41,808 bases of DNA from an uncultured Bacteroidota bacterium (lineage in GTDB: Bacteria; Bacteroidota; Bacteroidia; Chitinophagales; Chitinophagaceae): assembly GCA_903881585.1 (NCBI GenBank), contig CAIRTW010000317.1, forward strand, positions 1-41,808, given 5' to 3'. The translations under genes were made by a program, and so were the position numbers. Below, one piece after another: positions 9,090 through 19,300 of the stretch; position 1 is the stretch's first letter, and each line of letters starts with the position of its first letter. The notes beneath the pieces were generated by a model. The model saw nothing but the letters and a program-made list of their open reading frames with translations, was not told where the DNA came from and searched no databases.

Positions 9090-9151
9090 GTAATAAATGG
9101 AACGATACATTTACAGCGAAAGATGATTTTGGTCATCCGACTACTCATCCG

Positions 9152-9871
9152 CTACAGGTAAAAACTGCTCTTCTTTTTCCGGTGCATCTTGTAGTGTATG
9201 GCCAGGTAAAAACTGGGCGTTATCACATTGCCCGTGAGGCTGGACTGGTAGTGATAAAAATTATTGCTGGGCGCGGCAATGCTGATGTTGTAGGTGTTCT
9301 GCCCGGCAAGCAGCAATATATACTGAAAGTTAAGGCCCATGGTAATATACAGGTCCTTCCCCGCCGATTCACCATAGTTATACTCAAAGCCAATGTTCAA
9401 TGCGGGAAAGGCATTATTGATATTTTTAGTAGAATCAATGGTTGCATGCATGGTCTCCCCCTGACTGCCAGCCACCTGTATACCTTCATTTATCAGGTAC
9501 GAAAACCCCACTCCGCCATATATAAAGACCTCGCTCTTCGGGAAAGTGAGGATATAATTCTCATTGAGCATTACATTGATATAGTCGAAGTTCAGCACGG
9601 CCACATTCTCTCCGAATTGTTTGATTGGCAACCGTGTCCTGCCAAACGAGACATTGAGTATGGGAAAGAACTGTGTCTCGGCAGGCTTGTAAGCAACTCC
9701 CACTTTTACCCCAAAGCTGACCTGCCCATATAGCATCCTTGCATTATTGCTGTTCAGCAGCTCAGGATAGCTAAGATCAAAACCTGACGACAGCTCTATT
9801 TGCGCGCTGCAATCATTTGCAAAAAACAGCACAAACACAATACCAACTATCGCCTGCAAGTATCTTCTCAT
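9152..9871 (-). CDS. Outer-membrane beta-barrel family protein (hypothetical)
   Basis: The 239-residue product begins with a clear Sec signal peptide (MRRYLQAIVGIVFVLFFA, probable cleavage after NDCSA before QIELS). The rest alternates short amphipathic strands with turns, for example INVMLNENYILTF, VFIYGGVGFSYLIN and ITMGLNFQYILLLAG, typical of small Bacteroidota outer-membrane barrels of the PorT/OmpW-like size class. It ends in a basic tail, KMHRKKKSSFYL. A purine-rich AGAGGAA lies just before the ATG. It is an isolated gene between the oxygenase operon and the ABC exporter. No specific function can be assigned. Confidence 0.7.
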   Translation of the reverse strand: MRRYLQAIVGIVFVLFFANDCSAQIELSSGFDLSYPELLNSNNARMLYGQVSFGVKVGVAYKPAETQFFPILNVSFGRTRLPIKQFGENVAVLNFDYINVMLNENYILTFPKSEVFIYGGVGFSYLINEGIQVAGSQGETMHATIDSTKNINNAFPALNIGFEYNYGESAGKDLYITMGLNFQYILLLAGQNTYNISIAAPSNNFYHYQSSLTGNVITPSFYLAIHYKMHRKKKSSFYL

Positions 9872-9936
9872 TTCCTCTTAGCTAACGTTTTTATTCGCAT
9901 TTTGTTGCCCGTGCATATCATCAACCACAACTGCCG

Positions 9937-9993
9937 ACTATCTGCTATCTGCTATTACTATCTACTTTCTACTTTAGACTTTCTACTTTCTAC
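9937..9993. repeat. Short degenerate tandem repeat (CTATCTGC / CTACTTT units)
   Basis: The segment is built of imperfect 7-9 base units: CTATCTG, CTATCTG, CTATTA, CTATCTACTTT, CTACTTTAGA, CTTTCTACTTT. It fills the gap downstream of the ABC permease and its right edge includes that gene's stop codon (CTA on the plus strand at 9990-9992). Such slippage-prone stretches are frequent between Bacteroidota genes. No hairpin is formed. Confidence 0.6.
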
Positions 9994-11321
9994 TCCTTAT
10001 ACATAAACCATTTGGCAAGCTCCTTGTAGCTGGCCTTCTTGCCATACATAAGTATGCCCACCCTGTAGATACGCGATGCAACCCATGTGGTGAATAAGAA
10101 GCCCAGCACCATAAACAGCATGGAAGCCGCAAGTTGCAGATTGGTGACGCCACCAAAGGGTATGCGGATCATCATAGCTATAGGCGAAGTAAACGGTATC
10201 ATCGACAGCCAAATGGACAATGTGCTATCCGGGTTATTGATAATAACCGATTGTGCCAGCGCAAAAGTAAAGATCAGCGGCAGCGTAATAGGGAACATGA
10301 ATTGCTGGGTCTCTGTTTCATTGTCCACGGCAGAACCCACCGCAGCAAATAACGAGCTATATAGCAGGTAGCCGAAAAGGAAGTAAAACAGGAAGCAGGA
10401 GATCGTCTTGGCTACCGGGATACCCTGTAGCTCTTTCAGTACGCTCGCCATTTTGTCCCCGTCTTCTGCGGCCGGGGCAGTAGCTGCGGCACCCTGTGCG
10501 GCGATGTGCTGTGCTGCTGAAACCTGCTCTGTTTTTGCTTTTACATTTTTCACAAGCACACTGCCGGCAACTGTTGATAAAGTGAGTGTAAGCGCTATCC
10601 ACAAAACAAACTGCGTAAGCCCCACCAGCCCTATGCCCAATATTTTGCCCAGCATCAGCTGAAAAGGCTTTACCGATGATATGATCACCTCTATGATACG
10701 GCTAACTTTTTCTTCAATAACGCCACGCATTACCTGTGCCCCATACAGAAACAAAGAGAGGTAAATAAGAAAAGCGCATACGAAGCCAACAAACAGTGAA
10801 GCGACTACATGAGCATCTTCCACTGTTCCATTCTCCTTCACTTGCTGCGGCGAAATACTGATATGTTTCTGTGCGTTTGCAAGCACCACAGTATCTATGC
10901 CAGCTTCCACCAGCCGTTGTGAACGAAGCAGGTTACTCAGATCATCTTCTATTTTTCCGCTTGTAAGCGGGCTTGGCTTCTTTTCGCCCAACAGTTGCAC
11001 TCCCGCTAGGGATGAAGGTATATACAACAGGTAGTCGTAGCCATCTTTAATAAAGCTTTTCTTCGTTGTTTCAAATGATTTGCTTACATACGTAAAGGTC
11101 ATGTTGCTGCTATTCCTCATCTTATTCAAAAAACGGCCGCTTTCGTCTATGACCGCCACCTTTTTAAGGTCGCCAAATTCATTTTGAGACTTGCTGATAT
11201 AAGCGATAAGCCCTATCATGCTTATAAACAAAACGGGCACCAGGAATGTGAGCACCAGGAATGACTTCTTCTTTACCCTGGAAAAATACTCCCTTTGTAT
11301 GATCAGTAATATCTTGTTCAT
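9990..11321 (-). CDS. ABC-2 type transporter permease (NatB-like)
   Basis: The 443-residue product has the ABC-2 permease architecture: a cytoplasmic N-terminus (IIQREYFSRVKKKSFL), one membrane helix (about 22-44), a long extracytoplasmic domain (about 45-180), then five to six further helices. MRGVIEEKVSRIIEVIISSVKPFQLMLGK is the conserved region of NatB-type subunits; it is cited here in two parts, MRGVIEEKVSR and IIEVIISSVKPFQLM. Known role of the family: export of sodium, drugs or other small substrates with an ATPase partner. That partner lies immediately upstream (3-base gap), so the two form one operon. An alanine-rich insert (AAQHIAAQGAAATAPAAEDG) sits between two helices. The exported substrate is unknown. 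Confidence 0.9.
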   Translation of the reverse strand: MNKILLIIQREYFSRVKKKSFLVLTFLVPVLFISMIGLIAYISKSQNEFGDLKKVAVIDESGRFLNKMRNSSNMTFTYVSKSFETTKKSFIKDGYDYLLYIPSSLAGVQLLGEKKPSPLTSGKIEDDLSNLLRSQRLVEAGIDTVVLANAQKHISISPQQVKENGTVEDAHVVASLFVGFVCAFLIYLSLFLYGAQVMRGVIEEKVSRIIEVIISSVKPFQLMLGKILGIGLVGLTQFVLWIALTLTLSTVAGSVLVKNVKAKTEQVSAAQHIAAQGAAATAPAAEDGDKMASVLKELQGIPVAKTISCFLFYFLFGYLLYSSLFAAVGSAVDNETETQQFMFPITLPLIFTFALAQSVIINNPDSTLSIWLSMIPFTSPIAMMIRIPFGGVTNLQLAASMLFMVLGFLFTTWVASRIYRVGILMYGKKASYKELAKWFMYKE

Positions 11322-11324
11322 GGC

Positions 11325-12242
11325 TTATTGATTTGTGGTATTTGCACTCCCTACTTTTTGAATAAATATCTCGTTCATGGTTGGTATCACTTCTTCCAGC
11401 TTGTTGATGGATGCCTGCGGCAGCATGTAGTGCAGCACATCGTTTACTTTGCTGCCCTCATTTATTTTCAACTTTACCTGCTGGTAGCCTTCGTGGCCGG
11501 TCTCCTGCAATATGGCAAATGGTGCGCTCCCGTTCATAGGTATCTTGTCGCCCTCATACTCCAGCACATAAGTTCCGTCGCGATAAGAATTTCTTATAGC
11601 CTTCACCTTGCCGTCCAGTATTTTGTGCGAGAGGTTCAGCAGGGCAATAGAGTCGCACAGTTCTTCCACGCTTTCCATGCGGTGCGTGGAGAATATCACC
11701 GTTGCACCTTTCTTATTCAGCTCCAGTATTTCATTCTTTATCACCTCTGCGTTAACCGGGTCGAAGCCGGTAAATGGCTCATCGAGTATCAGCAGCTCCG
11801 GCTCGTGGATCACTGTAGCCACAAACTGCGCCTTCTGCTGCATCCCTTTCGACAGTTCTTCTATCTTTTTATTCCACCAGCTTTGTATCTCCAGTTTTTC
11901 AAACCAGTATTTTGCGCGCTTCATTGCCTCTGCCCTGCTCAGGCCCTTCAGCCTGGCGAGGTAGAGTATCTGCTCGCCTATCTCCATTTTCTTATACAGG
12001 CCGCGCTCTTCCGGCAGGTAGCCTATGCGGTCCACATGCAACTGGTTCAACGGCTCTCCGTTAAACAGCACCTGCCCTGAGTCAGGAGCTGTGATCTGGT
12101 TGATGATGCGTATCAGCGATGTTTTGCCCGCGCCATTTGGCCCCAGCAGCCCAAAGACCGTCCCCTTTTCTATTTCTATACTTACATCATCCAGTGCGCG
12201 GTGCGCTGCATACTGTTTCACGATGTTGCGGATGCTTATCAT
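11325..12242 (-). CDS. ABC transporter ATP-binding protein (NatA-like)
   Basis: The 305-residue product has a complete nucleotide-binding domain: Walker A GPNGAGKTS, Q-loop region YLPEERGLYKK, signature LSKGMQQKAQF, Walker B LLILDEPFTGFDP and the switch His in FSTHRM. Residues about 220-305 form the accessory C-terminal domain common in NatA/CcmA-type exporters. I start the gene at MISIRNIVKQY (12242) because the frame extends 21 codons further upstream only with a non-homologous, lysine- and tyrosine-rich stretch (ATG at 12305). It pairs with the ABC-2 permease 3 bases downstream. No clear promoter box was found in the AT-rich gap shared with the toxin gene. Confidence 0.93.
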   Translation of the reverse strand: MISIRNIVKQYAAHRALDDVSIEIEKGTVFGLLGPNGAGKTSLIRIINQITAPDSGQVLFNGEPLNQLHVDRIGYLPEERGLYKKMEIGEQILYLARLKGLSRAEAMKRAKYWFEKLEIQSWWNKKIEELSKGMQQKAQFVATVIHEPELLILDEPFTGFDPVNAEVIKNEILELNKKGATVIFSTHRMESVEELCDSIALLNLSHKILDGKVKAIRNSYRDGTYVLEYEGDKIPMNGSAPFAILQETGHEGYQQVKLKINEGSKVNDVLHYMLPQASINKLEEVIPTMNEIFIQKVGSANTTNQ

Positions 12243-12339
12243 GTGTTTGTAATTGTAGTGTAAAATAAGGAATTTTTGATGAGGGTTTATCTTATTGTAT
12301 TTCAATTCATTTTGTGTTTCACTTTAGGGCTACTTTTAC

Positions 12340-12347
12340 TACCTTTG
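12340..12347 (+). promoter_or_regulatory. Bacteroidota -7 box in front of the toxin-antitoxin pair
   Basis: TACCTTTG is an exact TAnnTTTG match. It ends 8 bases before the ATG at 12356, so transcription would start almost at the toxin's start codon and give a nearly leaderless message. No -33 TTG is found at 19-21 bases; a TTTG lies at 12311-12314, slightly too far. Confidence 0.45.
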
Positions 12348-12355
12348 CCTTGTGA

Positions 12356-12701
12356 ATGAAAATACAAATACAGAACAATTGTTTTCTACAAAGACTACTT
12401 TGAAGAGTTTTTTGCGGAGCAGCGGGGAAAAGTAAAAGATAAAATTATCTGGACTCTTGATCTGATAGAGGAGCTTCCTGTGATTCCTGAAACTTACCTG
12501 AAGCACTTTGAAAATACTGATGGACTTTATGAAATCAGAGTGCAACTAGCCAGTGATATTTTTCGCATCTTTTGCTTTTTTGATAAAGGGCAATTAGTAG
12601 TACTAGCAAACGGCTTTCAGAAGAAAGACCAGAAAACACCTAAGAAAGAAATTATAAAAGCATTGAAAATCAAACAAGATTATGAAAACGAAAAAAAGTA
12701 G
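12356..12701 (+). CDS. HigB/RelE-type (Gp49-like) toxin, reading frame interrupted at its start
   Basis: The main frame encodes a Gp49/HigB-like mRNA interferase: a helical N-terminal part (YKDYFEEFF, then KIIWTLDLIEELP) followed by the RelE-type sheet (GLYEIRVQLASDIFRIFCFF, VVLANGFQKK). This frame has no ATG, GTG or TTG before the GTG at 12480. That codon would give only 73 residues and drop the N-terminal helices. The ATG at 12356 is one base out of frame. Deleting one A from the four-A run at 12359-12362 would restore MKYKYRTIVF joined to the rest, 114 residues in all, the usual length. Either the base is extra (mutation or sequencing error) or slippage is used. The gene overlaps the antitoxin gene by 20 bases. 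Confidence 0.65.
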
Positions 12702-12987
12702 TCTCACTACACTGGAGCAATTCAAAGACAAGCATTATGGAAAGCCGGGAACCCAAAAACGTGATGAGCTCGAGGCCGGATATGAGCATTTCAAGATAGG
12801 CGCTTTAATACATGAAGCAAGGCTTGCAAAAGGATTGACCCAAACGGAGCTTGCCGAGAAAGTGGGCACAACCAAATCCTATATCTCGAAAATAGAGAAC
12901 AACATAAAAGAGGTCCGGATTTCTACGCTTCAAAAGATCATTGAAACTGGACTGGGAGGGCATCTACAGCTTTCGATCACGTTATAA
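12682..12987 (+). CDS. HigA-type XRE family antitoxin
   Basis: The 101-residue product has an XRE/Cro helix-turn-helix at about residues 45-85 (LTQTELAEKVGTTKSYISKIEN) after a leading segment of about 40 residues. This size and order fit antitoxins of Gp49-type HigB toxins, where the antitoxin gene follows the toxin gene. Its start overlaps the toxin 3' end by 20 bases, which suggests coupled translation. By family knowledge it should bind the toxin and repress its own promoter; no obvious inverted-repeat operator is visible upstream of the pair. A strong terminator hairpin follows directly. Confidence 0.88.
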   Translation: MKTKKSSLTTLEQFKDKHYGKPGTQKRDELEAGYEHFKIGALIHEARLAKGLTQTELAEKVGTTKSYISKIENNIKEVRISTLQKIIETGLGGHLQLSITL

Positions 12988-12992
12988 CGTAG

Positions 12993-13024
12993 AAAGGGCC
13001 GGTTGAGAAACCGGCCCTTTTATT
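12993..13024. terminator. Bidirectional intrinsic terminator with GAGA tetraloop
   Basis: A perfect 12-base-pair stem (AAAGGGCCGGTT at 12993-13004 with AACCGGCCCTTT at 13009-13020) encloses the GNRA-type loop GAGA. T-rich sequence follows on the plus strand and A-rich sequence precedes it. It lies between the convergent antitoxin gene and giant adhesin gene and can stop both transcripts. Confidence 0.85.
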
Positions 13025-13041
13025 ATTCAATTCTATTTCTC

Positions 13042-13300
13042 TTAACGCTCAACCACGAAGTGGAACGACTTGTTCTCATTTCCGCCGCTGATGTTCAGTA
13101 TGTACATACCATTCGCAAGGTTGTTGCCCAGGTCTATCTGCTGGTTCACTTTACCATTATCCGATCTGATCTGTTTCTTGTAGATCACCTGGCCCAGCAT
13201 GTCTGTTACCTCTACCGCAAGGTCTTCATCGGTAGTGGTAGCCAGGCTGCCCTTTATGTTAAAGGCACCGGTGTTCGGGTTAGGTATCAGTATTATGTTG
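13042..13300 (-). other. Type A T9SS C-terminal sorting domain of the giant adhesin
   Basis: The last 85 residues contain the landmarks of the Por secretion-system tail: IPNPNTGAF, then VEVTDMLGQVIYKK, then LANGMYILNISG, and a final strand KSFHFVVER. This domain is recognised by the type IX machinery and is normally removed at the surface. No T9SS machinery gene is seen in this window. Confidence 0.9.
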
Positions 13301-16300
13301 CTCACACCTACGTACTGTACGCTGCCTACACCGGTAGGAACGATGGTGATATAAACCCAGTCGAATGTGGATATGCCCTGGCAATAGCCGCTGCTGGTCA
13401 CAACGCAGGTCACAGAATCGTAGTTATGGAACGAGTTGCTGCTGTAAGATGAGTTGGTAGCGCCTGATACAGGTATACCATTTATCTCCCACTGATAGGT
13501 AGGATCTGCCCCTGCGCCTGTTACCACGGTTGTCAGCAATTCAGTTGAATCTTCCACAACAGTAAGGCCAGGATGTGCAATGATCTCTACGTGTGGTATG
13601 ATCATAGGCACTACATCCATATGCACTAAGTTGCTATGGGCAGTGTCTGGGTTAGCGCACATATAATTGCTCGTGAGCTTGCAGTAAACCACGTCTCCTG
13701 AGTTTGGTACGTAGCTGTACGCAGACCCCGGGCCTCCCACTGCTACATTGTTCACAACCCATTTGTACACCGGCGATGTTCCGCCGAACGTCGAAGTCGC
13801 GGTAAACATTGCCGTTGCGTACTGGCAGACGGTATCGCCCGGATCTACAGATATATGTATCGTCGGTGTACCGTTTTGCAACACGTGTATTTTCAGGGTA
13901 TCCATTGCTGATATGGGGAATATGCAGACAGCGCCGCTGGTAGCCACAACCTTCACTATATCACCATTTGCCGGTATGTAGACATAGGTGGGGCTAGTGC
14001 TTACTGCTGTACCGTTCACATACCAAACATAGGTAGGTGTTACAGTACCAGTGCTTAAAGGAGCAAGTGTTGGTGTAACGGTCACCGTTGTACCCGGACA
14101 TACAGTATCCGCAGGGCTCGCATGTAAGGTCACCGTTGGGTTCACTGTAGGTGTAATGACCACTGTTGCAGTGCTAGTCATACCTATAGAACAGCCCGTT
14201 GTGCTGCCGGTAGCAAGAACCGAGTAGGTACCAGCCATTGTAAGTGAGCCGAAGTGCAGCGTATCGCCTGTACCTGCCAGGAAGCCCCATGCCGATGAAT
14301 CAACAAACAGCAGGTAGCTAACCCCTACATTAGAGCCATTAAGCCCGATAGGAACGCCGCTGCCGCCCTGGCAATAAGTGCCGCCGCCAAATACAGTGAA
14401 TACGTTTGGAAGCGCGTTAACTGTTATCGCTTGCAGCGCGCTGCAACCCACTGCTGGTGAATAAGAGATCGTAGCAGTACCCACACCAGAACCAGTTACA
14501 ACACCTGCGCTGCTCACAGATGCTATAGCCGAATTGCTGCTGGTCCATACACCACCCGGTGTCACGTCGCTAAGTGTGATCGATGAGCCGAAACAAACCT
14601 TGTTTGCGCCGCTGATAGCTACTGGGTTAGGATGAACTGTTACCACCGCTGTTATGATACAGCCTGTGGACAATGTATAAGTTATTGTAGAAGTACCTAT
14701 TGCTATAGCGTTAACAACCCCGGTAGATGTACCTATCGTTGCCACGGCAGTATTGCTGCTGCTCCATGTGCCGCCGCCAGAGCCATCGCTCAGTGTGCTG
14801 CTCAACCCTGAACATAAGCTCAGCGAGCCGGAAATGGCCACCGGTAATGGGTTCACCGTTACTATCGCCGTAGCCTGGCAGCTTGCAGCCACACTATACG
14901 TGATAGTTGTCGTGCCGCCTGCTTCGCCCATAACTATACCAGTTGCAGTGCCTACTGTTCCTATCGTAGGGCTGCTGCTGCTCCAGGTACCACCTGGTGT
15001 AGCATCGCTCAGTGCTGTTGTAAGGCCCACACAAACCACGGGGGTTCCGGTAATAGCTGCCGGCACTTTCTCTACAGTCATTATCAGGGTTGCATAGCAG
15101 CCGGTAGGTATGGTATAACTAATAGTTGCGGTGCCAGATAACACGCCTGTTACTATGCCGCTCAAAGATCCTACGATAGCAATGGTATTATCACTGCTGC
15201 TCCATGTGCCGCCGCCGGTGAGGTCGCTCAACGTTGTTGATGCAGTCACACACACCCTGGTAGCGCCAAGTATTGCCGTTGGCAATGGGTTAACCGTAAC
15301 AATGGTAGTCATGATACACCCGGTAGCAAGCGTATAAGTAATAGTTGCAGTTCCTGTGGTAACACCGGTTACTACGCCGCCGCCACTGGTTACTGTCGCA
15401 ACAGCCGGAAGGCTGGAGCTCCATGTTCCGCCTGCGCTTGCATCGCTCAATGTTGTCGTTAAACCGATACATACATTCATGTTACCGGTAATGGTTGCCG
15501 GCAACGGATTAACGGTTATGATCGCAATACTTGCACAGCCCGTAGCGGGCAGCGTAACGGTAAGTGTACCTGTGCCTACGCTATTGCCGAATATTAATCC
15601 CGAAGCGCTGCCACCAGACAATATCGCGCCGGTTGCGCTCCATGCACCTCCCGCGGTAGCGTCAGTCAAAGTAGCTGTTAAACCTAAACATACCGTCATG
15701 GGCCCGGTTATAGGCGCAGGTACGGGGTTCACAGTTAACACAGCTGTTGTCTGGCACCCTGTAGGTGAAGGCAATAAATAAGTGATCACTACAGTACCTA
15801 CAGATAAACCGGATACAACGCCGGTAGACGAAACTACCGAGGCCAGCGGCGGAATGCTGCTGAACCACAGGCCGCCCAAAGAAGCATCTGTAAGATTGGT
15901 AGTGCTGCCCACGCATACTGTCAGCGGGCCCGATATTGGAGCCGGTACGGCATAAACGGTTACCACGGCTGTAGCTATACAGCCGGTGCCTAATGTATAA
16001 GTAATTGTAGTTGTGCCGCCACCGCTTGCTACCCCGGTCAAAAGGCCGGATGCAGCGTTGATAGTAGCCACTGAAGGCGTTCCCGATGTCCATAAGCCGC
16101 CGGTTGTTCCGTCGGTGAGCGTAGTTGATGTGCCCGAGCAAAGCGCCAGAGTGCCGTTGATGGCCAGCGGCAGCGGGTTCACGGTCACTACTGCTGTTAT
16201 GAGGCAGCCGGTAGGTAATGTATAAGTTTCTGTGGCAGTGCCCGTAGCAGAACCCGTCACAACACCTGTTGATCCGCTTACAGGCGCTATAGACGGAGCG

Positions 16301-19300
16301 CTGCTCGCCCATGTGCCGCCTGTAGCCGCATCAGTGAGCGCAGTAGTAAGGCCAAGACAAACAGTAAGATTGCCGAGTATCGCCGTCGGGTTTGGATTAA
16401 CAGTAACAATTGCTGTTACGTAGCAGCCATGTGCTATAGTATATGTATCTGTCGCAGTACCTGCAGACCCACCGAATGCCACACCTGTTGACAGGGTGAT
16501 CGGAGACACCGCAGTATTGCTGCTCGTCCAGGTACCGCCGGCTGTAGCGTCAGACAATGTTGTTGTCAGGCCAACGCACACTGCCAGTGTGCCGGTGATT
16601 GGCGCTGGCAATGCATCAACAGTAACTATGGCTGTAATGAAGCAGCTGGAGGCTGATGTATAAGATACGGTTGCAGTACCTGCTGTGACACCGGTTACCA
16701 AACCAGCAGAGCCTATTGTGGCATCAGCATTGCTGATGCTCCATATGCCGCCGCCTGTAGCATCAGACAACTGGGTAGTCGACCCGATACATACATTGAG
16801 GTTGCCCAGTATAGCAGATGGGTTAGCATTAACCGTTACAACAGCGGTTACATAACAGCCGGTTGCATTGATCGAGAAGGTATCTATGGTTGTACCTGCA
16901 CCTAAACCATTCACAACACCTGTAAACAGGTTTATCGTTGCTACAGATGGCGTGGTGCTTCCCCAATGCCCAAAGCTGGTTGCATCGGTCAGTGTTGTTG
17001 TGCCGCCCACACATATAGTGAGGTTCCCATTGATCGGCGCCGGTGCAAGATTCACGGTTACTAAAATAGTGGTGATACAACCTGCCGCAGAGGTATAAGT
17101 GATCGTTGCCGAAGACCCTCCGGTTACACCGGTTACAAGGCCCGTTGTGCTGCCTACGCTTGCATTACCCGGACTGCTGCTGCTCCAGGTGCCGCCAGTT
17201 GTGGCGTCTGTAAGCTGGGTGGTAAAGCCTTTACACACCGCTGTATTACCCGTAATTGCCAGTGGCAGCGCATTGACGGTAACAACTACCGATGATGCAC
17301 AGCCGCCTGCTGTAGCATAAGCTATTGTTGCTGTGCCTGCTGCAACGCCGGTTACAATACCGGTGCTGCCTACAGTGGCCACACTGGTTGGGATGCTGCT
17401 CCAGGTACCGCCTGGAGATATATCCGACAGTGATACCGATGCACCCGCACACATGGTAAGTGTTCCGGATATTGTTGCAGGAAGTGGCTCAACAGTCATT
17501 ACCAGCGTTGTGAAACAGCCGCTGCCTGAGGTAAAGATGACAGTGCAGGTACCAACTGTTTGCCCGGTAACGCTTACGGTTGATGCACCTGTCGCTCCCA
17601 GTAATACAGAGCCGGTACCTGGCTGGGTACTCCATGTGCCGCCGCTGCCGTCTTCCAGCACTGTTGTGCTAAACAGACATACAGTTGAGCTGCCATTTAT
17701 TGGCGTAGGGTTATTGTTGACTGTTACTATTACGGTAGCATAGCAGTACGAAGGCATGGTGTATGATATCACTGCCGTACCTCCAGATACGCCCGTTACT
17801 ATGCCCGTTGTAGGTGTTACTGTAGCTATGCCCACTGCACTGCTGGTCCAGGTACCACCTGGTGTGCCATCAGCAAGCGTAATGCTAAGCCCCACACATA
17901 CAGCCAGAGGGCTGCCGGTAGGTGTGGCAGGTGTTGCATATACGGTTACAACTGTAGTGCCAAGGCAACCTGATGGTGGTAAATAAGTAATAGTAGCTGT
18001 GCCAGCACCATTACCAGATGTCACACCAAACGGATCTATCGTCGCCACTGCAGGATTGCCGCTGCTCCAGGTACCGCCAGCAAGCAGGTCGGTAAGAAGA
18101 ACAGTGCTACCGGTACATATAGAAGTAGTACCGGTTATAGGGGGTGGCGTAGTGCTCACGTTCATTACGTGAGTTACATAACAGCCAGCTGGCAATGTAT
18201 AGGAAATATAAACAATGCCCGCGCTTTCGCCAGTCACATTACCTGTGGCATCTACAGAACCAATAAGCACGTTGCTGCTGCTCCATACACCACCGCCTGT
18301 GATATCTGCTAAGGGTGTACTGGAGCCAACGCATACACCCGGAGCGCCTACTATAGGCGATGGCAGCGGATTTACCGTCACCACCTGGGTTGCTATACAA
18401 CCCGTAGCTAATGTATAAGTATCTGTTGTTGTGCCACCAGATGCGCCGGTAACTAATCCTGTCGCAGATATAGACGCAACACCAGGGTTACTGCTGCTCC
18501 AGGTACCGCCGGGAGTAGCATCAGCCAGTGATACCGTACTGCCCTGGCACAGCACAAAGGTGCCTGTTATGGGCGCAGGGTTCGGATTTACCGTTAGCGT
18601 CATAGTTGCCTGGCAACCGGTTGCAAATTGGGTGGTTATTGTTACAACTCCCGCAGCTACACCTGTTACAAGGCCCGTGCCTGGGTTTATGGATGCTATG
18701 GTCGGATCACTGCTGCTCCATGAAACACCTGCCGATGCATCAGTGAGCTGTGTAGTAAGGCCCACACATACCATTGGTACACCATTTATCGCACCCGGTA
18801 TCGGGTTTATATTCATGGTAGCTGTTACAAAACAACCGGTGCTGGTTAAAGTATAAGTTATCGGGTCTGTAGTGCCTGCGAGGCCGCCGTTTATACCACA
18901 AACCAATCCGCTCGTTGAGCCTACAGTCGCATCAGTAACGTTGCCACTGGTCCATGTACCGCCGGGAGTAGCATCAGTAAGCGTAGTACATAACCCCTGG
19001 CATACCGATAATGTTCCGCTGATAGCTGCAGGTAAGGCATTCACGGTCACTAATGTAAACGTGTAGCAAGTTGTAGGCAAGGTGTAAGTATCAATAAAGA
19101 TACCCGCGTTAATACCTGTTACCGCCCCTGAACCGGCCCCTACTGTTCCAATAAATGAATTGCTGCCAGACCATGAGCCGCCAGCAGTGGCATCACTCAA
19201 TATTATTGTTGACCCTACGCATACTTGCGGTGAAGGAGGCAGAATTGGTGTTGGATTTGGATTAACATTTACAGTAGCTGTGATCGAGCAGGTTGTTGGC

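Noticed and set aside
11328-12080. A 250-codon plus-strand ORF opposite the ABC ATPase
   Set aside because: The ATPase has all its motifs; the opposite frame is an expected high-GC shadow.
12339-12545. Minus-strand ORF over the toxin gene
   Set aside because: It is the complement of the HigB-like frame, which has clear family features.
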